NCBI GenBank assembly: GCA_030583925.1
Contig: CP129482.1
Location: 806,001-870,000, forward strand
Reading direction: 5' to 3'
Length of the DNA stretch: 64,000 nt
Source: Anaerolineales bacterium
GTDB taxonomy: Bacteria > Chloroflexota > Anaerolineae > Anaerolineales > Villigracilaceae
Below are positions 43,474-51,444 of the stretch, in pieces. Below the pieces are notes generated by a model. That model was not told the DNA's origin, did not search any database, and saw only the letters and a program-made list of their open reading frames with translations. The translations under genes were made by a program, and so were the position numbers. Position 1 is the first letter of the stretch. The number at the start of each line of letters is the position of its first letter.

Positions 43474-46400
43474 ATGCCAAGAATATTTGACAATATAGAC
43501 CTAAAACTGCTGCCAGACCTGCAACAAGCGATGAAAGATGCGTATCGCGCGGACTTTTGTGTGGGTTATTTCAATCTGCGCGGCTGGAAGCATCTCGACC
43601 AGCAAATTGACCAATGGCAGGGTGGGGAAGGAAACTGTGTTCGTTTATTGGTGGGAATGCAGAAATTACCCCAGGATGAATTGAAGCAGTTTTATAAGTT
43701 TGCCAGCGACGAAAAAGAACCTGATAACCAGTCGGTCATTCGCCTAAAAAGGAAACTGGCGGAGGAGTTCAGGCTGCAGCTGGCAATCGGCGCGCCCAGT
43801 AATGACGATGAACAGTCGTTGCGAAAACTTGCAACGCACCTGCGCGGAAAAAAGGTGATTGTGAAACTGTATCTGCGCTCAGGGTTGCATGCCAAGTTAT
43901 ATCTGTTTCATACTCATGAAGCGCGGACGCCCATTCTCGGATATTTGGGCAGTAGTAATTTGACCTTTGCGGGTTTGTCGAGTCAGGGTGAATTAAATAT
44001 TGACGTATTGGACAGCGACGCAAGCGCGAAACTATCCAGATGGTTCGACAATCGCTGGGAAGACCGCTGGTGTATTGACATTACAGATGAGCTGGCAGAA
44101 ATCATTGAAACCAGTTGGGCGGGCGAACAACAGGAACGTCTGCCGTATCATGTCTACATCAAGATGGCGTATCACCTGTCGCAGGAAGCGCGGACGGGGT
44201 TGAACGAATTTCGGATCCCCAAAGATTTTGGAAATTTGTTGTTTGATTATCAAACCGCCGCGGTGAAAATTGCGGCGCATCATCTCAATAAACGCGACGG
44301 GGTGTTGATCGGCGATGTGGTCGGCTTGGGAAAAACCCTGATGGCGACGGCGTTGGCGCGCATCTTCGAGGACGATTACGATCTCGAAACGTTGATCATT
44401 TGCCCGAAAAATCTGGTCAAGATGTGGGAAGGATACAGGGATCAATTCCGATTGAGGGCGCGGGTGCTATCGAGCAGTCTGGTTTTGCGCGAGTTGGCGG
44501 ACATGAAACGATATCGCATCGTGGTGATCGATGAGAGTCATAACTTGCGCAATCGTGAAGGAAAGACCTATAAGGCAATTCAGGAATACATTCAAAAGAA
44601 CGAGAGCAAGGTCATTCTCCTGTCGGCGACTCCCTACAACAAAACCTACCTGGATTTGAGCAACCAGATTCGGCTTTTCCTGCCCGAAGATAAGGAATTG
44701 CCCATTCGCCCTGAACAGTTGTTGAAGGAGATCGGCGAGGCGGAATTTGTCAGCAAGCACCAGTGCGGCGTGCGGACCTTGGCGGCTTTCGAGAAAAGCG
44801 AATATCCCGATGACTGGCGCGAACTGATGCGCTTATACATGGTGCGACGAACGCGCAACTTTATCAAACAGAATTACGCCCACGACGACGGCGACGGAAG
44901 AAAATACCTACTGCTGGAGAATGGAACAAAGGCGCATTTTCCGATCCGACGACCGAAGACGGTGAAGGCTGAACCAGAAAATAGGACGGAGTTGGATCAA
45001 TATTCCCGTTTATATTCTGACGAGGTTGTGGATGTGGTCAACTCGTTGGCATTGCCACGCTATGGACTTGGCAACTACATCGAGAAGAAAGCCGTCCCTG
45101 CGCCGACCGCTGCGGAGAAAAAACAATTGGACGATCTCTCACGCGCAGGCAAGCGCCTGATGGGATTCAGCCGCACCAACCTGTTCAAACGACTGGAATC
45201 GAGCGGCTCGGTCTTCTTGGAATCGATCGAACGGCACATCCTGCGTAATCATATCTTTCTGTATGCGCTGGAGAACAACCTGCCATTACCGCTGGGCACG
45301 CAGGATGCCAGTTTGCTGGACACACGTAACAACGATGAAGATGCCGACCTGTTCAACTTCATTGACGACCCTGAAGAGGACGAAGCCCCTGACGAAATGG
45401 TGCGCGAGGCAGGTTTGGGCGCGGACGCGGCGATGAGGACCGAAAAAGAATTCAAACAGCGCGCCAAAGAAGTTTACGAGTTGTATCAAACCGCTTATAA
45501 AAAGCGCTTCAAATGGCTTTCTTCACGACTGTTGAACAAGAAGTTAAAGCAGGATCTAGGGAACGATGCCGAGTTGTTGCTGGGCGTTCTGAATAAGGCG
45601 GGCACATGGGACTGGACGAAGGACGACAAGTTCAATGCCTTATACGACCTGATCACGAAAAAGCATAAGGGCGAAAAGGTGTTGATCTTCACGCAATTTG
45701 CAGACACGGTGCGATATTTGGAGCAGTGCTTGAAGGTGAAGAAATTGAAAGCCTTCGCCGCGGCAACAGGCGGTTCGGCTGACCCCACTGCGCTGGCGTG
45801 GCGCTTCAGTCCTGTCAGCAACGGCACGAAGAATCAGATTCGCCTCGAAGACGAATTGCGCGTCCTGGTGGCGACCGATGTATTGAGCGAAGGACAAAAC
45901 CTGCAGGACTGCTACGTGGTCATCAACTATGACCTGCCGTGGGCGATCGTGCGTTTGATCCAGCGGGCGGGACGCGTGGACCGCATCGGTCAGCAATCGG
46001 ATGATATTTACTGCTATTCCTTCCTGCCTGCGGAAGGCGTTGAGAAAATCATCCGCTTGCGGGCGCGGGTGAAACAGCGCTTGAAGGAAAACGCGGAAGT
46101 GGTTGGTTCGGATGAATCCTTTTTTGAGGGAGAAGACGACAACCAGAAGGTCGTTGATCTATACAACGAAAAGGCGGGCATCCTGGACGGCGACGAAGAA
46201 GGCGAGGTTGACCTGGCTTCGTATGCCTATCAGATCTGGAAGAACGCCATCACGCTCGACCCATCTTTGCAGAAGAAGATTCCCGAGATGTCGCCTGTTT
46301 CATATGCGACCAAAAGCCATCTGGTCAATGCCAAGGAGCCTCAAGGCGCGATCGTGTACCTGCGCACGGCGGAGGGGAATGATGCCCTGACATGGATCGA

Positions 46401-46908
46401 TACAAATGGGAATCTAGTGACCGACTCGCAATACGCCATTCTCAAAGCCGCCGAATGCGCGCCGAACACACCGCCGCGACCCAGGCAGGAAAATCACCAC
46501 GAGTTGGTACGCATCGGCGTGGAAAATGTTGTGAAGGATGAAAAATCCTTTGGCGGCAATCTGGGGAGACCCAGCGGCGCCCGCTCGCGAACGTATGTCC
46601 GCTTACAGAACTTTATCGCCAAAAATCAGGGAACCTATTGGGTGACGCAGGATTTGATCAAAGCCGTGGACGATATTTACAAATACCCGTTGCGAGAATC
46701 TGCCCGAGAAGCGCTCAGCCGCCAACTGCGGGCAGGCATCGAAGATCAGCAACTTGCTGAATTGGTTGTTTCATTACGCGGTGAAGACCGTTTGAGTATC
46801 ATCGAGCAGGACGAGATCGAAGACACCAGAGAGCCGCAGATTATTTGTTCGCTGGGGATCGTTCCTGCGGATAAGACTTCCGAAGTCTTTAAGACTTCGG
46901 AAGTCTAA
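43474..46908 (+). CDS. PLD-nuclease/SNF2-type helicase fusion
   Basis: From ATG 43474 (GGAGG upstream) the protein has 1144 residues; GTG 43429 is possible but precedes the expected transcript. The N-terminal phospholipase D-like domain has a single HxK site (HAKLYLF near 138, then GSSNLTFAGL). The helicase core follows: GDVVGLGKT (near 278), DESHN (near 352), SATPYNK, and the C-lobe VATDVLSEGQNLQ, QRAGRVDRIGQ (near 829). It is thus an ATP-driven DNA translocase with a nuclease head. The last residues (KTSEVFKTSEV) are written by a 33-bp palindromic repeat. The methylase gene follows 11 bp later. Confidence 0.92.
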   Translation: MPRIFDNIDLKLLPDLQQAMKDAYRADFCVGYFNLRGWKHLDQQIDQWQGGEGNCVRLLVGMQKLPQDELKQFYKFASDEKEPDNQSVIRLKRKLAEEFRLQLAIGAPSNDDEQSLRKLATHLRGKKVIVKLYLRSGLHAKLYLFHTHEARTPILGYLGSSNLTFAGLSSQGELNIDVLDSDASAKLSRWFDNRWEDRWCIDITDELAEIIETSWAGEQQERLPYHVYIKMAYHLSQEARTGLNEFRIPKDFGNLLFDYQTAAVKIAAHHLNKRDGVLIGDVVGLGKTLMATALARIFEDDYDLETLIICPKNLVKMWEGYRDQFRLRARVLSSSLVLRELADMKRYRIVVIDESHNLRNREGKTYKAIQEYIQKNESKVILLSATPYNKTYLDLSNQIRLFLPEDKELPIRPEQLLKEIGEAEFVSKHQCGVRTLAAFEKSEYPDDWRELMRLYMVRRTRNFIKQNYAHDDGDGRKYLLLENGTKAHFPIRRPKTVKAEPENRTELDQYSRLYSDEVVDVVNSLALPRYGLGNYIEKKAVPAPTAAEKKQLDDLSRAGKRLMGFSRTNLFKRLESSGSVFLESIERHILRNHIFLYALENNLPLPLGTQDASLLDTRNNDEDADLFNFIDDPEEDEAPDEMVREAGLGADAAMRTEKEFKQRAKEVYELYQTAYKKRFKWLSSRLLNKKLKQDLGNDAELLLGVLNKAGTWDWTKDDKFNALYDLITKKHKGEKVLIFTQFADTVRYLEQCLKVKKLKAFAAATGGSADPTALAWRFSPVSNGTKNQIRLEDELRVLVATDVLSEGQNLQDCYVVINYDLPWAIVRLIQRAGRVDRIGQQSDDIYCYSFLPAEGVEKIIRLRARVKQRLKENAEVVGSDESFFEGEDDNQKVVDLYNEKAGILDGDEEGEVDLASYAYQIWKNAITLDPSLQKKIPEMSPVSYATKSHLVNAKEPQGAIVYLRTAEGNDALTWIDTNGNLVTDSQYAILKAAECAPNTPPRPRQENHHELVRIGVENVVKDEKSFGGNLGRPSGARSRTYVRLQNFIAKNQGTYWVTQDLIKAVDDIYKYPLRESAREALSRQLRAGIEDQQLAELVVSLRGEDRLSIIEQDEIEDTREPQIICSLGIVPADKTSEVFKTSEV
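46874..46906. repeat. 33-bp palindromic element at the helicase stop
   Basis: AGACTTCCGAAGTCT (46874-46888), loop TTA, exact reverse complement (46892-46906). Each arm is itself nearly palindromic. It encodes the last residues of the helicase and the T of the stop codon. Same architecture as 48014-48046. Confidence 0.88.
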
Positions 46909-46919
46909 GAGGAAAAACT

Positions 46920-49900
46920 ATGCTCTTCAAAATCGCAGAGGCGCGCAAGGAATTACAGGCGTTTGACCTGAAGAAACTCTTCATCGAGCAGATGGGTTGG
47001 GATCACCCAGGCGCGGACATTACCATTCGCTTCAATGGGCAGAGTTTGAAACTGAAAGCCATTGCTCAGAAGAGGGGGGTTGGCGCATTTAGCGTGCCGC
47101 CCATTGACGGCAGGATTCCCGATTACGCCGCGCGCCGCCAGATCGAAGCCGAAGCGCGCAAGATCGTCCATGAACACGTGCTCATCTTTTTGGACGGCGC
47201 AGGCGAACGGATGCGCTGGCAGTGGGTGCGACGAGAATCTGGCAAGCCCTCTACCGCGCGGGAATATGAGTTTGTTAGAGGGCAAAGCGGAGACGCCCTG
47301 CTTCAACGGTTGGAGAAGATGGTCTTTTCGCTGGAGGACGAAGAGACGCTCAGCGGAATCACGGACGCCACCGCGCGCGTCCGCTTGGCGTTCGATGTAG
47401 AGAAGGTCACCAAGAAGTTCTACGAACGTTTCAAGGATGAACACGCAGCTTTCCTGAAATTCATCAAGGGCATTCCCGAAGCGGAAATGGAGCGCTGGTA
47501 CGCCTCGGTGACGTTGAACCGCCTGATGTTCATCTACTTCATTCAGAAGAAACAGTTCCTGAACAACGACCCCGATTATCTGCGCCGTCATTTGGAGGAA
47601 AGCAAACGCAACGGCAGGGACAAGTTTTACACCGACTTCTTATGCCCGTTGTTTTTTGAAGGGTTCGCCAAGAAGCGGCACAGCGCCGAGATCAAGAAAC
47701 TGCTGGGGAACGTGCCGTATTTGAACGGCGGCATTTTCGAACAACACCAGATCGAGGAGATGCACGGCGAGAAAATCCAAATTCCTGATAAAGCTTTTGA
47801 GCAGTTGTTCGATTTCTTCGACGAGTATCGCTGGCATTTGGACGAACGCCCCAACAAAGCCGATAACGAGATCAACCCCGACGTGCTGGGCTATATCTTC
47901 GAGAAATACATCAACCAGAAGCAGATGGGCGCTTATTACACCAAGGAAGATATCACCGAGTACATCGCCAAGAATACGATCATCCCGCATTTGTTCGATG
48001 CGGCGGGTGTTTCAGACCTCCGAGGTCTTAAAGACCTCGGAGGTCTCTTGAGCCGCGACCCAGACCGCTACATTTACGCGGCAGTCCGTCACGGCGCTGA
48101 TAAAGCTTTACCAACGGAAATCGCTGTGGGTGAGTCGGATCCGAAGCGGCGGGAGGGGTGGAATAAGCCTGCTCCAGAGGAATTCGCTTTGTCCACCGAG
48201 ATCTGGCGAGAGGTGATCGCCCGCCGCCGTCGCTATCAGGAAGTGAAGCGAAAGTTGGAAGCGGGCGAGGTCGCATCCATCAACGACCTGATCACGCTCA
48301 ATCTCGACATCCGCCAGTTCGCGCAGGATGTCATTCAGGACAGCGACGCCGACCTGCTCTCCGCGTTTTGGAAGGCGCTCTCGCAGGTCAAGGTGCTCGA
48401 CCCCACCGTGGGTTCGGGCGCGTTCCTGTTCGCGGCGTTGAACGTGCTGGAGCCGCTGTACGAAGCCTGCCTGGAACGGATGCGCGCCTTGGTGGAGGAA
48501 CTCGACCAATCTCAGGCGAAGCACAGCCCCAAAAAGTACGAACCGTTCCGCAGGGTGTTGGAGCGGGTGAGCCAGCGTCCCGACGAGGATTACTTCATCT
48601 TCAAGTCCATCATCATCAACAACCTGTACGGCGTGGACATCATGGAAGAGGCGGTGGAGATTTGCAAACTGCGCCTATTCTTGAAACTGGCTTCACAGGT
48701 GGAGCCAGACGCTTCGAAGGAGAATTTGGGTATCGAGCCGCTGCCCGATATTGACTTTAACATCCGCGCGGGGAATACGCTGGTGGGCTTCGCCACGCGG
48801 GAGGATGTGAAACGCTCGGTTCAATTCGGGACGGTGGGCGGGGTGCAGTCCGAGAAGCTTTTTGCCATGCCTGAAGAGGATGCCCAAATCAAACGCATCG
48901 AAGAGAAAGCTGAAGATGTGGACAGGCTGTATAAACTCTTCCGTCAGCAACAGACCGAGTACGGCGGCGAAGTGCGCCCCGAAGATAAGCGCGAACTGCA
49001 AAAGCGCCTGGGTGAGTTGGAAAAGGAATTGAACGTCCTGCTGGCAAAGCAGTATGCTATCCATAACCCCAAAGGGGAAGATTACAAAAAGTGGCTTGCG
49101 TCGCATACGCCTTTCCATTGGTTTGTGGAGTTCTTCGGGATTATGAACGAAGGTGGGTTCGATGTGATTATTGGTAATCCGCCTTACGTGGAATATACCA
49201 AGATTTCTAAAGAGTACACTTTACTCCCTGAGTTCGAGCCATATTCAACAAACCTGTATTCAGCCTGTGCCTATAGGGCTTTGCAAATCAAAGGAAAATT
49301 GGGACGTACATCCTTCATTGTTCCCGTCTCATTGCCTAGCACAGACAGAATGAAACCGTTGCGGGATATTTTATATGATGGGCACTTGGTTCATCATGTA
49401 AGTTTTAGCACGCGACCAAGTAAACTGTTTGATGGTGCAGAACAAAGACTAACCATTTATATTCAATCGCCATCACGCGAATCGAAACTTTATTCTGATG
49501 GCTATATAAAGTGGTACAAAGAAGAAAGACAAAATCTTTTCTCAATGATCCAATTCCAAGAATCTAAGCCTCTTGCTATGAGAAATAATATTTGGCTCAA
49601 AGTTCGTGGAATGCTTGGTCATTCTGTGGTTCAAAAACTTCTAACACACAAGTCCCTTTCACATGCGGGGTATCTGGGTAAGAGTGACCTTCTCTATTAC
49701 AAGAACACAGGAATAAGGTATTTCAACACTGTCACACTTCGAGCGCCTAAATGTTGGATAAACGGAAAAGCCACATCAAGTTCACGAGAAACTACTTTAG
49801 ATGTTGAAGAAAAATTTCAACACGCGGTTCATTGCTTGTTACTTAGCACTTCATATTTCCTGTACTGGGAAACTACATCCAACTGCCGTGATTTGAATCC

Positions 49901-50204
49901 TTCTGATATTGCTTTTGCTCCTACCCCTGATGTTTCCAAGAATGTTGAAGTTTTCAACAAATTGAGCAAAGACATCGAAAAGGATTATGTGTCAAAAGGC
50001 AAGATCATAAAAATGAACAACAAACTGACGGGCTTAGTCGAATTGGAATCCTTAACCCCAGCCAATTCCAAGCCGATCATAGACGAGATCGACCGCGCGC
50101 TGGCGCGTCACTACGGGCTGAGCGCTGAGGAGTTGGATTTCATCATCAATTATGATGTCAAGTATCGCATGGGCTCGTCCGCGCTGGGGGAGGAAGAAGG
50201 ATGA
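46920..50204 (+). CDS. Eco57I-type DNA methylase (type IIG / PglX-like)
   Basis: A 1094-residue N6-adenine-type DNA methyltransferase. Motif I is VLDPTVGSGAFLFAAL (near 493); motif IV is NPPY in DVIIGNPPYVEYTK (near 752). An N-terminal 150-residue domain may be a nuclease-like fold, but no clear catalytic set is seen. The region after NPPY (about 755-1045) is the target recognition part and is much more AT-rich than the rest, as if exchanged. Residues SDLRGLKDLGG near 366 are written by a 33-bp palindrome. With the helicase it forms a restriction-modification-type pair. Confidence 0.92.
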   Translation: MLFKIAEARKELQAFDLKKLFIEQMGWDHPGADITIRFNGQSLKLKAIAQKRGVGAFSVPPIDGRIPDYAARRQIEAEARKIVHEHVLIFLDGAGERMRWQWVRRESGKPSTAREYEFVRGQSGDALLQRLEKMVFSLEDEETLSGITDATARVRLAFDVEKVTKKFYERFKDEHAAFLKFIKGIPEAEMERWYASVTLNRLMFIYFIQKKQFLNNDPDYLRRHLEESKRNGRDKFYTDFLCPLFFEGFAKKRHSAEIKKLLGNVPYLNGGIFEQHQIEEMHGEKIQIPDKAFEQLFDFFDEYRWHLDERPNKADNEINPDVLGYIFEKYINQKQMGAYYTKEDITEYIAKNTIIPHLFDAAGVSDLRGLKDLGGLLSRDPDRYIYAAVRHGADKALPTEIAVGESDPKRREGWNKPAPEEFALSTEIWREVIARRRRYQEVKRKLEAGEVASINDLITLNLDIRQFAQDVIQDSDADLLSAFWKALSQVKVLDPTVGSGAFLFAALNVLEPLYEACLERMRALVEELDQSQAKHSPKKYEPFRRVLERVSQRPDEDYFIFKSIIINNLYGVDIMEEAVEICKLRLFLKLASQVEPDASKENLGIEPLPDIDFNIRAGNTLVGFATREDVKRSVQFGTVGGVQSEKLFAMPEEDAQIKRIEEKAEDVDRLYKLFRQQQTEYGGEVRPEDKRELQKRLGELEKELNVLLAKQYAIHNPKGEDYKKWLASHTPFHWFVEFFGIMNEGGFDVIIGNPPYVEYTKISKEYTLLPEFEPYSTNLYSACAYRALQIKGKLGRTSFIVPVSLPSTDRMKPLRDILYDGHLVHHVSFSTRPSKLFDGAEQRLTIYIQSPSRESKLYSDGYIKWYKEERQNLFSMIQFQESKPLAMRNNIWLKVRGMLGHSVVQKLLTHKSLSHAGYLGKSDLLYYKNTGIRYFNTVTLRAPKCWINGKATSSSRETTLDVEEKFQHAVHCLLLSTSYFLYWETTSNCRDLNPSDIAFAPTPDVSKNVEVFNKLSKDIEKDYVSKGKIIKMNNKLTGLVELESLTPANSKPIIDEIDRALARHYGLSAEELDFIINYDVKYRMGSSALGEEEG
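48014..48046. repeat. 33-bp palindromic element inside the methylase gene
   Basis: AGACCTCCGAGGTCT (48014-48028), loop TAA, exact reverse complement (48032-48046). 33 bases keep the frame and add 11 codons. Differs from 46874-46906 only by A/G and T/C swaps in the arms and by the loop. Confidence 0.88.
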
Positions 50205-50875
50205 GTAAAAAGAACGAACCAAAACCTGCTCCGCCAACGCTTAAAGATACGTTTGGTAAACTTACGGACGACGAGAAAGCAATTGAACTTGCCAGGGGGA
50301 TTACAGTCGCAGGTGTATATGATTTTATCCAGAAAAATGATCGAAAGAATATCGCCAAATTCGTCTATGAGCGGTTTTATCGCAGGTACATTATGCCATT
50401 TGAAAAAGTATGCCCTGAGTACAACAGTGGCTTTGCTCAAATGGCGGCTTGTTGTTTAATGATTGAGGCGATGGAGTCGTTTCGTTATGGGTGGGACAAC
50501 ACAATGGAAGATGCCAAAAAGCCAGATGGTTCAAGGAAATTCGGTGGCGAAATCTTTGAAGATTTCTTTGGTCGTTATGGTGAATTCAAAGAATTTCGAA
50601 AGCTGGGAAATGAATTTTATTCAAGCATACGTTGCGGAATTTTACACCAAGCAGAGGCGCAAAATGGCTGGCGTATTTTGCGGGAAGGCAAACTCTACGA
50701 CGAAACAAAGCGAAGCATAAATTCAACCATTTTTCGCCGAAGGATGAAAAAGTGTTTGAAGCAATATTGTAACGAATTAGAAATTGCAGGGAATGGCAGC
50801 GAGTTATGGAAGAAGTTCAAAGATAAAATGGCTTATGTAATCCAGAATTGCCACAAGGGAACTATGAAATCTTGA
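50201..50875 (+). CDS. HEPN-like helical protein of the defence operon
   Basis: A 224-residue, mostly helical protein joined to the methylase by an ATGA overlap. SSIRCGILHQAE holds Arg144 and His149 in the R-x4-H spacing that marks HEPN ribonucleases, set in a helix as expected. No other domain is seen. HEPN proteins often act as RNA-cutting effectors in defence and toxin systems. The assignment rests on one motif and on context. It is followed by a TTGA overlap with the DprA-like gene. Confidence 0.55.
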   Translation: MSKKNEPKPAPPTLKDTFGKLTDDEKAIELARGITVAGVYDFIQKNDRKNIAKFVYERFYRRYIMPFEKVCPEYNSGFAQMAACCLMIEAMESFRYGWDNTMEDAKKPDGSRKFGGEIFEDFFGRYGEFKEFRKLGNEFYSSIRCGILHQAEAQNGWRILREGKLYDETKRSINSTIFRRRMKKCLKQYCNELEIAGNGSELWKKFKDKMAYVIQNCHKGTMKS

Positions 50876-51393
50876 AAGCGCCTAATTTGGAAATCGCCAG
50901 AATAAAGCCACTAGGGACGGATTTGGATTCGATTGGGAATATAAATCTTCTCGATCTCCCCCTGTTTGCCATCTTCTCCTCCGCCAAATGCCCTGGTAGC
51001 TCCATCCTCAAAGCGCACGAATACGCAAAAGAAATCCGAAACGGTGAGATGGGAGTGATCAGCGGCTTCCACGCGCCCGCCGAGAAGGAAGTCTTGGAAG
51101 TGCTATTGAAAGGAACCTGTCCAATCGTCGTGGTTCTGGGGCGCAGTTTAAAAAACGCCCGCATCCCCTCCGTTTGGAAAGAGGAGATCGGGCGGGACAG
51201 GATGCTGGTCATTTCGCCGTTTAAGGAATACCAGAAGTATGTTACGAGGGAAATATCCCTGAAGAGAAACGAGCTCGCGGCACGGATTGCGGGGCGGGTG
51301 TTGATCGTCCATGCCAGCCAGGGGGGAAGTTTACAGGGTCAAATAGCGATGTGGAAATTGGATGAGATTGAAATAACACATCTATCTTTGTAG
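50872..51393 (+). CDS. DprA/SLOG-like Rossmann protein
   Basis: From TTG 50872, which overlaps the previous stop (TTGA), the protein has 173 residues; TTG 50848 is an alternative. The order LFAIFSSAKCPGSSILKAHEYAKEI, GVISGFHAPAEKEVLEVLLKG, VVVLGRSL, LVISPF and RNELAARIAGRVLIVHASQGGSL follows the DNA-processing protein A core (strand-glycine loops and the RN...A..A pattern). It lacks the extra domains of real DprA. SLOG-fold proteins in defence operons are proposed to bind or sense nucleotides or DNA. Role here is inferred. Confidence 0.65.
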   Translation: MKAPNLEIARIKPLGTDLDSIGNINLLDLPLFAIFSSAKCPGSSILKAHEYAKEIRNGEMGVISGFHAPAEKEVLEVLLKGTCPIVVVLGRSLKNARIPSVWKEEIGRDRMLVISPFKEYQKYVTREISLKRNELAARIAGRVLIVHASQGGSLQGQIAMWKLDEIEITHLSL

Positions 51394-51444
51394 GTTGGAG
51401 TTTTAAAAAAAGTAAGACCATCCTTATGAATCAAGGGAGAAACC

